A stretch of 64,000 nt of DNA from NCBI GenBank assembly GCA_039096225.1, contig JBBPEB010000024.1:248001-312000 (forward strand), given 5' to 3'. The translations under genes and the position numbers were made by a program. Positions 9,373-18,825 of the stretch are shown piece after piece (positions within the stretch are counted from its first letter, which is position 1; each line of letters opens with the position of its first letter). Origin of the DNA: Blastocystis sp. Blastoise (taxonomy: Eukaryota > Sar > Bigyra > Opalinata > Blastocystidae). Below the pieces are notes generated by a model that was given only the letters and a program-made list of their open reading frames with translations, had not been told where the DNA came from and did no database searches.

Positions 9373-10845
9373 ATGAGAATCTTAAGAATTAAAGATAATA
9401 TTCCTATTCAAAGTGATACTGATATTCTATCAAGTCCTTATATCTTTCAATATCATTGGACTAATGTGGATAATACTTATATCAATTTCAATCAATCCTA
9501 TTTGGATCTTACTGTCAAGGCAACTGTCACAGATAAAGCTGGACCAGTTTCTGTTTATTTAGATGAAACAGGTACTTCTGTTAGTTTCACTTATGATCAA
9601 TTATGTCAATATTTCTTGGATCAATTAGTTCAAAAAGCAAATATTTATTCTATTATTGATTCCACTGATGTTGAAATGGTTTATACATTACCTGATGGAT
9701 CTGATCGTGCTTTGAAATATGAAGAAAACTGTACACATGCTTCACGTGGTCGTAAAATGATTTTATTAAAAGATATCAGTAAGAATGATTTAGAAAAATC
9801 TATGTATGGTGAAGATTTATCTGCAGATACTTATGAATTGAATTCTATTCGTTATATACGTGCACATCCAAAACAATCTATTCATATTGCTATTCCTTTA
9901 TATCTTATTAGTGGTTTAGGTGTTGATGGAGATTCTTTAATATTAACTAAACATTTCAATATGTTATTTAGAACTAGTACTATTGAATCCTTAATTGATA
10001 ATAATATGAGTATTTATTTCAAGAATGGTGGTAAAGATCTATCAACACAATGGTTACATCTAACTGATGAAAAATGGTTTAAGACATTTGAATTGGAATC
10101 AGCTACTATGAATTTAATGACTTATAAAGATATTCAATTCCAAACGAATGAATTATATAAAACTATACCTACATGTATTCAAGTCGATTATCAAAATACA
10201 AGAATAACTAGTGATCATTTCAATATCAATAGAGCTTTACCATTTATACCTGAATATATATTATACTGGTTTACAAATGGGTATAGTTCAACAACTATTA
10301 GTAATGTAGCTAGTCCATCTGTATGGCCTAAATATCAAAGTTGTTTGATTGGTGATGTTCAAATGTTCCCTCAAACTGAATTCCCTACTCAAATGTATTA
10401 TCATAATCTTACTACTAAAGGTCATGTCTTCAATAATGAAGAAACTGCTAGTTTATCTTGTCCTAATAAAAATCTATATTGTTTATGGGCTGATAATTCA
10501 AATCCTGAAACTATTCTTAAATATGATGAATGGATTAAACATCCTATTTATATTATTCCAACTAAAGCATTAATGAATATCCAATCAGATAGTGGTATAG
10601 AAATGAATTTTGATTGTAATCTAGATGTTCATGATATTGAATATGGTCATGCTAATTCATCCACTGTTCCTGATGGATATACATGTACATATAATGAAAC
10701 TACTAAAATATGGACACCTGACACTGGTGCTTCTTATGCCGTTGCTTCTCATGCTGGTATTTATAAACATATTAATACTGAACTAAATGAGAAGCATCCT
10801 TATACATTACATATGATTGCTGTACGTAGTGTACGTGATATTTAA
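9373..10845 (+). CDS. Major capsid protein 1, double jelly-roll type, 490 aa
   Basis: The N-terminal pattern typical of PLV/adintovirus hexon-like capsid proteins is present: a strand followed by DNTYINFNQSYLDLTVKATV. It is clearly paralogous to the protein encoded at 11016-12239. Shared blocks include SIID, the KDISKNDLEKSMY region, IPLYLISGLG near residue 180, and the FVPDY/FIPEYILYWF and PIYIIPTKAL blocks. It carries an insert near residues 50-75 and a longer C-terminus than its paralogue. It would form capsomers, possibly hetero-oligomers with MCP2. Calling both major capsid proteins rests on pattern and context. Confidence 0.8.
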   Translation: MRILRIKDNIPIQSDTDILSSPYIFQYHWTNVDNTYINFNQSYLDLTVKATVTDKAGPVSVYLDETGTSVSFTYDQLCQYFLDQLVQKANIYSIIDSTDVEMVYTLPDGSDRALKYEENCTHASRGRKMILLKDISKNDLEKSMYGEDLSADTYELNSIRYIRAHPKQSIHIAIPLYLISGLGVDGDSLILTKHFNMLFRTSTIESLIDNNMSIYFKNGGKDLSTQWLHLTDEKWFKTFELESATMNLMTYKDIQFQTNELYKTIPTCIQVDYQNTRITSDHFNINRALPFIPEYILYWFTNGYSSTTISNVASPSVWPKYQSCLIGDVQMFPQTEFPTQMYYHNLTTKGHVFNNEETASLSCPNKNLYCLWADNSNPETILKYDEWIKHPIYIIPTKALMNIQSDSGIEMNFDCNLDVHDIEYGHANSSTVPDGYTCTYNETTKIWTPDTGASYAVASHAGIYKHINTELNEKHPYTLHMIAVRSVRDI

Positions 10846-10920
10846 ATTTAATATTTCTTACTTACTATTCTTAACGTTAACTTGTTTAATTAATTCTATT
10901 CTATTCTATATTCCAATCAT

Positions 10921-10930
10921 TTGTTTTGTT
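10921..10930 (+). terminator. Viral 3'-end motif after MCP1
   Basis: Exact TTGTTTTGTT, 76 bp after the MCP1 stop and 85 bp before the MCP2 ATG. Confidence 0.55.
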
Positions 10931-11015
10931 ATGAATTTCAAATAATTTTATAATTATAAAATATCATTATTATTTTATTTTTTATTTAAAAAATACATAA
11001 ACAATAATTATTAAC

Positions 11016-12239
11016 ATGGAAGGATTCCCAAGACAATTCTTACCTTCAAAGGCAAATCAAACTATTAAACCTGTACAAATTCCTATTCTGGTTTCTACTA
11101 GTCAGGATTTATTAAATCAACCTTATCCATTTGAATTCTTATATAATTCAGTTGATAGTCCTTTTATTGATTTCAGCAATTCATTCTTAGAACTGAATTT
11201 CAATATTACAACAAATGCAGCAACATCTAGTTCTGTTGTACAACATTCTAATATCTATAGTATTATTGATAAGATTACTACAGATCTTACGTTTGTATCT
11301 CCTACGGGTCAAGATATTCTTATTAATTATTCTGAATCTTCTATTGAATCCAGTAAAGCAAGAAAATTTGTTACTATTAAAGAATTAAGTAAAGATGAAA
11401 TTGATAAATCTATGTATAGTATGACAGAATGCTTATATAATACAACCTTAAGTAGTATTTCTGGAATGCAAAGTTCTACTAAAGCTCAAGTTATTATTCC
11501 TTTATCTCTTATTACTGGTCTTGGTACATTTGATTGTGCTATTAAAGTAAAATCTTTGAAGATGCAATTCGTTACAAATTATTTAAAGAATCTATTTACA
11601 GGTACGACTAAAATCACTGCATTAACTTTTGATCGTGTTTATATTCATCTTCAACAAATCTATGATATTAATTTTGGTAATGATCCACGTGCTTTGATTA
11701 AATGTATTCCTAATAATTGTCAAATATCTGCATTTACTACACCTGTTTATTCAGAAACATTCACAACAGCAGGTAAACCAACTCCACAACAATTCTTATC
11801 CAATAGAAGTGTTGTTTTCGTACCTGATTACTGTATGTTATATTTTACAACTCAAGAGAAGAGTATGATTCCTATTAAGACTGAATTATTGAAGATGTGT
11901 CAATTCCAAATTGGTGGTCAAAATATCTTACCAAAGACGGATTTCCCTACTACGTATAAAACAACGAATCCATCACAAATTATTCCTAATGCTATGCTTT
12001 ATAATACTTGGAGATGTAATAGTCATCCTCAATCTCCTTTAAACGGTGAGAAATGGTATGAACAACCTATTTATATATTCCCTATTTCAAGTGTTGTTGA
12101 TGTCAATACTCGTAGTGGTTGTGAAGTTAATATCTCCTTATTAACTGAATATAATGGTGCAAATATTACTAGTGGTACTTATACTTTATATGCTCATTTT
12201 ATATTTGTTAAATTTGTTAGAGATGGTGCAACCAATTAA
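11016..12239 (+). CDS. Major capsid protein 2 (paralogue of MCP1), 407 aa
   Basis: The signature DSPFIDFSNSFLELNFNIT at residues about 50-70 matches MCP1. KELSKDEIDKSMYSM, IPLSLITGLG and QPIYIFPISSV align in the same order. The protein is shorter by about 80 residues, mostly in loops and at the C-terminus. Two adjacent, full-length, diverged capsid genes suggest two capsomer types or a heterotrimer. The start has no close in-frame rival. It is followed by the 3' motif and the penton gene on the same strand. Confidence 0.8.
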   Translation: MEGFPRQFLPSKANQTIKPVQIPILVSTSQDLLNQPYPFEFLYNSVDSPFIDFSNSFLELNFNITTNAATSSSVVQHSNIYSIIDKITTDLTFVSPTGQDILINYSESSIESSKARKFVTIKELSKDEIDKSMYSMTECLYNTTLSSISGMQSSTKAQVIIPLSLITGLGTFDCAIKVKSLKMQFVTNYLKNLFTGTTKITALTFDRVYIHLQQIYDINFGNDPRALIKCIPNNCQISAFTTPVYSETFTTAGKPTPQQFLSNRSVVFVPDYCMLYFTTQEKSMIPIKTELLKMCQFQIGGQNILPKTDFPTTYKTTNPSQIIPNAMLYNTWRCNSHPQSPLNGEKWYEQPIYIFPISSVVDVNTRSGCEVNISLLTEYNGANITSGTYTLYAHFIFVKFVRDGATN

Positions 12240-12288
12240 TTTAATTATCTAATATTTTCTTTTATCAATTTATACAATTTAATAAATA

Positions 12289-12298
12289 TTGTTTTGTT
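12289..12298 (+). terminator. Viral 3'-end motif after MCP2
   Basis: Exact TTGTTTTGTT, 50 bp after the stop. Confidence 0.55.
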
Positions 12299-12329
12299 TA
12301 TCAATACATAATTAATTTATTTAATAAAA

Positions 12330-12995
12330 ATGACATCAATATCTCATCTAAGTAAAATTACAAGTCAAATCTGTCATGAACAATTCAATTATACTTTGGA
12401 TTTAGTAGGTAAAAATATAACTCATATCAATACATTAGTGAATACAAGTGATATCATTAATATTCCATCTTTCAGAATAACTGAAAATAATGCAACAGCA
12501 CATACATTTCCAGCTGGTAACTATTCATTGGAAGAATTCTTTGAGAAATTAATTGAACTTGGTAAAGATATGACAATATCTGTATCTGGACAAACGAGTG
12601 CATTCTATTATGATAAAGAAACAAAAACATTTGGTACGTATAGTGGATTCAGAAAAAGTCTTAGTAATAAAGAATTCTTTTATTATTTAGGATTAGATGA
12701 TGAATACTTTAATACACCAATTACTTACAGTGATGAATATATATCTAATAATATTTCATGGTATAAGATCTATATGTTACGTGTGTATTGTGATATTATT
12801 AATAAAGATAATGATTTGATTTCTATTCCTTTATATGCTAAACAAGGATTTGATAATACATTTGCTTTAAGTGATTTATCTATTCCATGTATTGATGGTA
12901 AATATACAGATATCCAATGGGAAGTATATGATCAATTAAATAATCCAATTGATTTATCAAATACAAATCTTTATATATACTTTACTGCATCTTAA
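12330..12995 (+). CDS. Penton / minor capsid protein, 221 aa
   Basis: A short all-beta protein next to the two capsid genes and before the packaging ATPase, the position and size usual for the single-jelly-roll penton of PLVs and virophages. FPAGNYSLEEFFEKL (residues about 57-71) is the lipid-free 'P-x-G-x-Y' turn-helix seen in penton-like N-domains, and it recurs in the 828-aa protein. The C-terminal half holds alternating hydrophobic strands ending in NLYIYFTAS. Assignment is by pattern and synteny. Confidence 0.65.
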   Translation: MTSISHLSKITSQICHEQFNYTLDLVGKNITHINTLVNTSDIINIPSFRITENNATAHTFPAGNYSLEEFFEKLIELGKDMTISVSGQTSAFYYDKETKTFGTYSGFRKSLSNKEFFYYLGLDDEYFNTPITYSDEYISNNISWYKIYMLRVYCDIINKDNDLISIPLYAKQGFDNTFALSDLSIPCIDGKYTDIQWEVYDQLNNPIDLSNTNLYIYFTAS

Positions 12996-13036
12996 TAAAA
13001 TCATATATTTATCATTAACTTATCATTAATTATTTT

Positions 13037-13046
13037 TTGTTTTGTT
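13037..13046 (+). terminator. Viral 3'-end motif after penton
   Basis: Exact TTGTTTTGTT, 42 bp after the stop and 18 bp before the ATPase ATG. Confidence 0.55.
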
Positions 13047-13063
13047 GATTAAAATCATATAAA

Positions 13064-14101
13064 ATGGTGAATAAAATAAATCCATTAAAAGAAACACGTA
13101 AAGGATGCGGAGTCTTAGAATTTAAATATGGAAAATCACATCATAAAACATATGAATCAAAATTCATATTGATTATTGCAAGAACATTCTCAGGAAAATC
13201 TTTCTTAACTGTGAATCTCTTATGTTCTATGGATCTTAAAAATAAATATAAACAAGTCACAGTAATTTGTCCTGATGCATCCAATAAGAATGAATGTTAT
13301 ACATCCTTTCAAGATATTTGTGAACATGCTGGAATTGATTATAAATGGTATGATTCTGTAGATGATAAATTTAAAAAGATTAAAACTGTTGATGAATTAG
13401 TCAATACATATAAATTACCAGAACATAATTTTATTGTATTGGATGATATCTATCCATTATCTAGACAAACCAAACAACTGATTGTATCTATATTATCTAA
13501 AGGTCGTCATTATAAACAGAATGCTATTATATGTCTTCAAAGTCATACAGATGTTACCAATCAATCTATATTAAGTCAAGTATCTCATTTCTTTATTAAT
13601 AGTCAAATCTTAAAACGTGATCCTGGATTCTTACCAGATAAATTAAAGATTATGCCATCAAATCTAAATGAAATTCTTACAGATGAAGAATTAATGAATG
13701 ATCCACATCAATTCTTTATGTTAAAACAAGGTAGTGATGATTTAACAATATGGACTAATCCTGATTGTGGTAGTAAACAGAATGTATATAAGATGGTAAA
13801 GAAAAGGAAATGGACAGAAGAAGATAGTGAAAAAGAGAAACGAGAAGAACAAGGTGAAGTATCAGGTAGTGGTATTAAACGTCCTAATGAACATATATCT
13901 ACATATGAAAAGAAAATGAAGAAGTTTTTACCTGTTGAAGAAGAAGTCTCATTGAAAGGTATTGAACGAGATGAAAAAGATAAACCTAAAGAATCCATCT
14001 TACAAATCATACAAGATCAAATCATACAAGATAGTCAACGACGCATTTTCAATCCTTATTTAAATAAAAAACATTATTCTGGTTATCCTTCTTTTCATTA
14101 A
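13064..14101 (+). CDS. A32/FtsK-HerA type genome-packaging ATPase, 345 aa
   Basis: P-loop ARTFSGKS lies near residues 39-46, with Ala in place of the usual first Gly. Walker B is HNFIVLDDIYP (about 121-131), followed by a conserved CLQSHTD stretch (about 166-172), as in A32-like packaging motors. The ATPase core takes about 230 residues. The Lys/Glu-rich C-terminal extension contains GEVSGSGIKR, one of several SG-x-G-[IVL] motifs found in virion proteins here and a candidate processing site. The enzyme should translocate DNA into the capsid. It lies between penton and virion-protein genes on one strand. Confidence 0.88.
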   Translation: MVNKINPLKETRKGCGVLEFKYGKSHHKTYESKFILIIARTFSGKSFLTVNLLCSMDLKNKYKQVTVICPDASNKNECYTSFQDICEHAGIDYKWYDSVDDKFKKIKTVDELVNTYKLPEHNFIVLDDIYPLSRQTKQLIVSILSKGRHYKQNAIICLQSHTDVTNQSILSQVSHFFINSQILKRDPGFLPDKLKIMPSNLNEILTDEELMNDPHQFFMLKQGSDDLTIWTNPDCGSKQNVYKMVKKRKWTEEDSEKEKREEQGEVSGSGIKRPNEHISTYEKKMKKFLPVEEEVSLKGIERDEKDKPKESILQIIQDQIIQDSQRRIFNPYLNKKHYSGYPSFH

Positions 14102-14144
14102 TTTTTTTATATTTTAATTTGTCATATAAACCATAATTATTTTA

Positions 14145-14154
14145 TTGTTTTGTT
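14145..14154 (+). terminator. Viral 3'-end motif after ATPase
   Basis: Exact TTGTTTTGTT ending one base before the ATG of the next gene, so the two transcription units must be extremely close. Confidence 0.55.
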
Positions 14155-15192
14155 ATGAGTTCAATTACAAAAAGATATTTAAAACAAAATTGTGATCCAC
14201 GATTATTTGGAGGATCACCACCAAAATCAAATAGACGTGATCTTTATCATAAACGTTATGTAAGATATGGAGGAACTGGTTTTGAAGAAATTGTTAGACA
14301 ACAAGCTAAAGATGCTGATTGGGCTGATTTTAAAAATGGTGTCTATACTGCATTACCTATTTTAGGTACATTAGGAGCATTTGCTGGATATAATTATTAT
14401 CAGAAACGTAAAGAACAAAAACGTCAAGAAAAAGCAAAAGAAGAAAAGAAAAGACAATTTGAAGAACATATTGAAGATGCTAATAGAGATGATGAATTAT
14501 ATAATGATGATGCTACTTATCAACCAAAGAGAATAACAAGAAAAATGATGGCTGATGATGATAAAGATTATAATAATGCAAATCTTGAAGATGAAAATTA
14601 TGATGATATATTTGGTCAAGGTATACATAGAAGGCATCAAAAACATCGTAAAGAACATGGGAGTCACCGAGAAAAAGAAAAGAAAACAAGTAAATTCGTA
14701 ACTCCTCAAATAAAAATTATTGCTAAGAAGGCTATTCGTTCTAGTAATGTAAAGTCTAATAAGAAGAAATTACAAGATATTAAAGAACGATTACCTAAAA
14801 ATGATGAGCATGTGTCTGTACGTGATATTGTTAATGTCGTTATCGATAAAGAATATCCTATGGATCCAAAACAAAAGCATTCTATTATTGCGAATACTGC
14901 TATTAAAACTATTAAAACGATTGTTCCTATTGTAGTGAATGCATTAAAATACTATTATCCTTCTCTTGGTATCCCTATTGATTTCGCTTATAATATGATT
15001 ACTACTGATGATGATAAGAAACGTAAAGAAACTGCTGATAACTACTTTAAAAATCCTAGTGGAAGTGGTGTTACAAAAGAGAATGCTGAACGTTGTGGTG
15101 GTGCTCTTGTCAACTCTACATCCTTTGATACTACTACTAATTTAATTATTAATCTTGTTCAATTCTTCTTAAAAAAATTTCATTTAAATTAA
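14155..15192 (+). CDS. Basic virion-type protein with a hydrophobic segment, 345 aa
   Basis: Family not recognised. A hydrophobic stretch (ALPILGTLGAFAGYNYY, residues about 64-80) is followed by a very charged Lys/Glu/Arg region and a basic helical C-terminal half. Short glycine motifs IFGQGI, PSGSGV and RCGGAL are spaced along the chain. They resemble adenain-type cleavage sites, in keeping with a protease gene in this virus. It may be a membrane-active or core protein that is matured by cleavage (inference). The start ATG directly abuts the 3' motif of the ATPase gene. Confidence 0.65.
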   Translation: MSSITKRYLKQNCDPRLFGGSPPKSNRRDLYHKRYVRYGGTGFEEIVRQQAKDADWADFKNGVYTALPILGTLGAFAGYNYYQKRKEQKRQEKAKEEKKRQFEEHIEDANRDDELYNDDATYQPKRITRKMMADDDKDYNNANLEDENYDDIFGQGIHRRHQKHRKEHGSHREKEKKTSKFVTPQIKIIAKKAIRSSNVKSNKKKLQDIKERLPKNDEHVSVRDIVNVVIDKEYPMDPKQKHSIIANTAIKTIKTIVPIVVNALKYYYPSLGIPIDFAYNMITTDDDKKRKETADNYFKNPSGSGVTKENAERCGGALVNSTSFDTTTNLIINLVQFFLKKFHLN

Positions 15193-15226
15193 TTATTTTA
15201 ACTTTTATTATTTCATAATTAATTAT

Positions 15227-15236
15227 TTGTTTTGTT
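15227..15236 (+). terminator. Viral 3'-end motif after the 345-aa virion gene
   Basis: Exact TTGTTTTGTT, 35 bp after the stop. Confidence 0.55.
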
Positions 15237-15268
15237 ATATAATTATTTTTAAATTAATACAATAAATA

Positions 15269-16066
15269 ATGCAAAGTAATTTAGGAGATAGTGTAACTCT
15301 CTATGATATTTTATCAAGAAATCAGAAAAAACAATCTTGGGATCCATGGTTACCCAATTCATATATTTGTCAAGATGAACAACCTGTACAACCATTAGCA
15401 CATGATCCTAATGCACAAGGATCTATGTATAGTTCAATGGCAGTTCAAGCATTAAGAAATCATGGTCAATCACCTGAAGATATGTTTATAGCTACTATGA
15501 ATTCAGCTAAAGCTAATGGTGATACAAATAGATATACATCCATGTTATCTCAATGGCAAACGAATTATGGTATTCCTACTACAAGTAAGATATGGTATGA
15601 TGCTAGTAATCCTAATAACTATCAATATGAAAAACTTATTCACACTGTAAGAAATCCTAATGAAGACTATACAGTGAAACCACAACCAGAATCCATGAAT
15701 TCTAATTTCACTGAAGAACAACCCAAACCAGAACCTGAAAAGAAACCTGAACACGAAAAGAAACCAGCTAAAGAACCTGAAACTAAACCTGAAACTGAAA
15801 AGAAACCATCTAAAGAAGATGATAATACTCCAAAGAAATTTGAATTCGATATGAATTTACAACAAGATACCGACGAAAAAACATATTATAACGCCACTTA
15901 TGGAAAGTATAAATTCAAATGGTATACTGATGGATCTATTGAATGCACCAATAGTGAAGATTTCGGAAATAATAATATATTCTACAAAAATAAAACATTA
16001 TTTGTTGAAACTGATGATAAATCAATGGATATTGACGATTATTTAAAAAATACTCATAATAATTAA
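15269..16066 (+). CDS. Viral protein with Pro/Glu/Lys repeat linker, 265 aa
   Basis: Family not recognised. The N-terminal 130 residues are globular, with several Trp and Tyr (SWDPWLPNSY). A linker near residues 148-185 is made of repeated KPE/PEKKPE units, and a C-terminal domain of about 75 residues is acidic with aromatic residues (YNATYGKYKFKWYTDG). It sits in the late cluster. The rod-like charged linker suggests a structural tether (inference). Confidence 0.6.
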   Translation: MQSNLGDSVTLYDILSRNQKKQSWDPWLPNSYICQDEQPVQPLAHDPNAQGSMYSSMAVQALRNHGQSPEDMFIATMNSAKANGDTNRYTSMLSQWQTNYGIPTTSKIWYDASNPNNYQYEKLIHTVRNPNEDYTVKPQPESMNSNFTEEQPKPEPEKKPEHEKKPAKEPETKPETEKKPSKEDDNTPKKFEFDMNLQQDTDEKTYYNATYGKYKFKWYTDGSIECTNSEDFGNNNIFYKNKTLFVETDDKSMDIDDYLKNTHNN

Positions 16067-16113
16067 TGATACTATTAATATACTAACTATATAATATAAA
16101 TAATTTCTTTTTT

Positions 16114-16123
16114 TTGTTTTGTT
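16114..16123 (+). terminator. Viral 3'-end motif after the 265-aa gene
   Basis: Exact TTGTTTTGTT within a longer T-run, 48 bp after the stop. Confidence 0.55.
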
Positions 16124-16154
16124 TTAAAATTCATAATTATTTTATTAAACTAAA

Positions 16155-17639
16155 ATGATACAAAGTGCTCGTTTAAATGTTTCAAATAAAGGATTAGTAG
16201 GCGTAAATCATCGTGCTACTGGTCATGAATATCGAAATTATATTGTTCCAGGATCTATTCCTGATGGAGAAGAACGTTATCCAATTAATTATTCTATTGC
16301 TCCAAATTCATTATATGCTGTTAAGAAAATTGAAAGTAATATGGTCAATAGAGCAACATCCAATCCATTTTTCTCCTATTTATCAGAAACCAGACAAGAT
16401 ATTATACAAAGTTCCTTAGAAGAATCAGAAGAAAGTGAACCAATAGATGAAGGATCTGGGTTATTACCTGATGGTAGAATTCCAAGGAATTTCACAAGAA
16501 AACTCATTTATGCTCATGATTATGTCTTACCTTATATGAAACAAAATCATATGTCTGATTATGCTAAATATTCTAGATTATTAAATCCTCGTACAATTGA
16601 TAGTGCAATTGATTTTACTAGAAGAGATCGTGATGGTTATTTATATTCTAGAGGTGGTAATTTATTTTCTAATATTTATCACACTGTAAGTGATGTATAC
16701 AATGTGTCTGATAAATTAACTGGAGGTATTAATAATATCACTCATGGAATAAGTAATGCTGTTGATTATGGTGCAAATAAATTTAAAGATCTCAAGAATT
16801 GGTGGAGAGATATTAATGTTGATCCAAAAGAAGGATTCAATGATATTAAAGGAAAACTTGTAAGTGATAGAAATAATTTATATGATAATTGGAAATTAAC
16901 TGATGATAATGAAGCTAAGAAAAAGAATAAATTATTAGCTGATAACTATTTTAGATTTGCTCATATGTCAGGTAATGATACTAAAGAACAAAGACTTAAC
17001 AAAACTAAATCTTTAGAAGATCAAGCAAAAACATTTCATAAAAATTATATTCCCTATGCAGAAAACCCTACATTTGTTAATAAAGTTGTTAATACTGTAA
17101 CAAATGTAGGAACACCAATTGTTAATGGTGTTAAAAAAGTTGCAAACTCTATTGTTAGTGGTACAAAGAACGTATTTAATAGTTTTTCTGATTGGTGGTA
17201 TGGTAAAAATCCAGATGAAGAAATACCACAAACAGAAAATCCAATAGAAACAAATAATAATGTTATACCAACTTCTTCATCTACTCCTGATACTCTAACA
17301 CAAGAAAATATTCATAATATTACTATAGAAGATTCAAATCCTCCAAATTTAATTCCTCTTATGAATGATCCTACTGTTCCTTTACCTGACACTGTTCCAA
17401 TGTCTCAAGCAATAACGAATAAATTCACTCCAAATATTACACCTGTAGCCCCTATTTCTAATCCAGTAGAAAATGTCACTCTTGAAAATAAAAGAAATAA
17501 AAAAGAAGATGATGAATTTCAATCATTTGATGAAGATGATGGTGAGGTATTTTATGATCTAGAAGAAGGTAATGGATTACGTAGAAAAAGACGTATTTCA
17601 AAAAATAAAAAATTAAGAAATAAACGTAGAAAACATTAG
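16155..17639 (+). CDS. Virion-type protein sharing an N-terminal motif with the 542-aa protein, 494 aa
   Basis: The N-terminus contains ATGHEYRNY followed about 25 residues on by IAPNSLYAV. The 542-aa protein at 47314 has STGKEYRRY and IGPNSSMPV in the same arrangement, so the two share a small domain. Candidate cleavage motifs are EGSGLL (near residue 100) and EGNGLR near the C-terminus. The middle has two amphipathic VxxGxxxVxNxxxS-type helices (residues about 310-350), and the last 15 residues are strongly basic, suited to DNA binding. A precursor of core or minor capsid protein is likely (inference). Confidence 0.65.
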   Translation: MIQSARLNVSNKGLVGVNHRATGHEYRNYIVPGSIPDGEERYPINYSIAPNSLYAVKKIESNMVNRATSNPFFSYLSETRQDIIQSSLEESEESEPIDEGSGLLPDGRIPRNFTRKLIYAHDYVLPYMKQNHMSDYAKYSRLLNPRTIDSAIDFTRRDRDGYLYSRGGNLFSNIYHTVSDVYNVSDKLTGGINNITHGISNAVDYGANKFKDLKNWWRDINVDPKEGFNDIKGKLVSDRNNLYDNWKLTDDNEAKKKNKLLADNYFRFAHMSGNDTKEQRLNKTKSLEDQAKTFHKNYIPYAENPTFVNKVVNTVTNVGTPIVNGVKKVANSIVSGTKNVFNSFSDWWYGKNPDEEIPQTENPIETNNNVIPTSSSTPDTLTQENIHNITIEDSNPPNLIPLMNDPTVPLPDTVPMSQAITNKFTPNITPVAPISNPVENVTLENKRNKKEDDEFQSFDEDDGEVFYDLEEGNGLRRKRRISKNKKLRNKRRKH

Positions 17640-17685
17640 TTAATTTTAATTTGTTTTATTTATTATTATTTTTAAACTAAACAAT

Positions 17686-17695
17686 TTGTTTTGTT
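17686..17695 (+). terminator. Viral 3'-end motif after the 494-aa gene
   Basis: Exact TTGTTTTGTT, 46 bp after the stop. The next ORF is convergent, so the motif is downstream of a gene and upstream of none. Confidence 0.6.
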
Positions 17696-17711
17696 ATTTA
17701 TAAAAATTAAT

Positions 17712-17882
17712 TTAAAAATCAATAAAATTCTTGATATAATCTTCATATTCATCATCTTCACTTACAGTATGAAAACTGTCCATATCAGAATCACTATCAC
17801 TTAATTCATCAACTTCAAAATTTCCATAAGGTTTCCAAGTACCTTCTTTATAATCTGGAGCAAATTGCTTTGGAGAATCCAT
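17712..17882 (-). CDS. Small acidic viral protein, 56 aa
   Basis: The ATG at 17882 begins MDSPKQFAPDYKEG; the upstream extension lacks a better start. The sequence is strongly acidic with an SDSDSDMD run resembling a casein-kinase-2 target, and ends in a hydrophobic-acidic tail. It reads out of the terminal repeat, and an eight-unit heat-shock array lies 47 bp upstream, mirroring the recombinase gene at the other end of the virus. It may be a small early regulator (inference), although such a short acidic frame could also be chance. Confidence 0.45.
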   Translation of the reverse strand: MDSPKQFAPDYKEGTWKPYGNFEVDELSDSDSDMDSFHTVSEDDEYEDYIKNFIDF

Positions 17883-17928
17883 AATAAATAGTATAAAAAT
17901 AGAAAAAAACGCATAATACAATTTGTTA

Positions 17929-17966
17929 TTCTAGAAGTTTCGAGAATGTTCTAGAATGTTCTAGAA
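17929..17966. promoter_or_regulatory. Heat-shock-element array, 8 units
   Basis: Eight perfect half-sites at 5-bp spacing at the inner edge of the terminal repeat. In copy 2 the equivalent stretch is extended to ten units and faces the recombinase gene. Confidence 0.75.
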
Positions 17967-18825
17967 AATTGATATACATCCCGCCACCTAAAATCACTGG
18001 AACACAATTAGTTTCCCCAGTTTCCCCAATATAATTGTGTTTTTGTGTTCCAAAATCCCTCATTTTTACATTTTTAAGCAATTTGATTGGACAATTCACG
18101 ATGACGCATCCTATTTCCATAACGGTTACCCTTGTTTCCAAAAGTCTCTCGTTATAATCGTGGTGGTGGGTACATCTTTTTACAAGACCACACCACCACC
18201 AGCTTTTCTTTCACCCACTATAAATACATACCTTGATCACTTTACTCTTTTTTATAAATTTTTTTATGATTATCATGACTTTTTATATTATTTATTGATC
18301 ACTATACATACATTTTTATTTTTATATATTCCCGTGATTATTCTTATTATTTCTTTTTAGATAGAACCATCCATTTCATCTTTTCTCTATATAAAGGGAG
18401 GGTCGGGGTGTGTGTTTATTTAGCACATTCTGTGCTTCTTTTCGTATTTCTTTCTGTATTCCCGTGATTATTTTACTCACTTTACCAACGATGGAGTCAT
18501 TTTCCATGAATATTCCCTGTAAAGGGGAGGGTGTGAGTGTGTATTTTATTTCTTTTATGATTACTATGAGTTTCTCCTTGATCACTTTACGTTTCACGTT
18601 GGAATCGGAACACAAATAAATTAAAAATAAATAAACATGGGAAAAAATAAATACACACACACACTACCCTACACTCCCATGGTTATTTTACTTCAGAAAT
18701 GTTATTAATTCTTCCGTCGAGAACAAAAAGGGGGGATGTCTTCCCCGCTTATGGCTGCGCGCGTCGCGCAGACTCTATGCGGGGTTTGCATACCCCCTTC
18801 TGCAGTTCGAAGAACGGAAGAATTA
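17929..18825 (+). repeat. Viral terminal repeat, right end of copy 1
   Basis: About 897 bp nearly identical, in the same orientation, to 51113-52009. Because copy 2 shows the opposite viral arm in inverted order, this is a terminal inverted repeat of the virus. It contains the heat-shock array, a CCAAT/TGACGCA stretch near 18080, no convincing gene, a CA run, and the branched palindrome at the tip. Short open frames here start only at GTG or TTG and are not called. Confidence 0.8.

Larger units (their letters stand above)
1..18825. mobile_element. Integrated polinton-like virus, copy 1 (left end outside window)
   Basis: A block of close-packed intronless genes includes primase-helicase, tyrosine recombinase, two double-jelly-roll capsid proteins, penton and A32-type packaging ATPase. 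It ends at a terminal repeat of about 0.9 kb that recurs at the end of copy 2 (51113-52009). Base 1 matches the reverse complement of the start of the 175-aa gene at 45799. Beyond the window the virus should therefore continue with the reverse of 45.8-52.0 kb, giving about 25 kb with inverted ends. No polymerase B is visible in either copy, so a PLV fits better than a classical Maverick/Polinton. All main frames are open, so this copy could still be functional. Confidence 0.85.

Noticed and set aside
1121-16123. TTGTTTTGTT read as a late promoter
   Set aside because: It also follows genes in convergent gaps and is missing from the divergent MCP1/828-aa gap, so a 3' signal fits better.
18376-18660. 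Open frames of 69-94 codons on both strands inside the terminal repeat, conserved in both copies
   Set aside because: They begin only at GTG or TTG, lack family features, and are conserved simply because the whole repeat is nearly identical.
1-18825. Classical Maverick/Polinton or virophage
   Set aside because: No protein-primed DNA polymerase B and no DDE integrase are seen; recombinase, primase-helicase and gene order fit PLVs better. The off-window arm is known only from copy 2.
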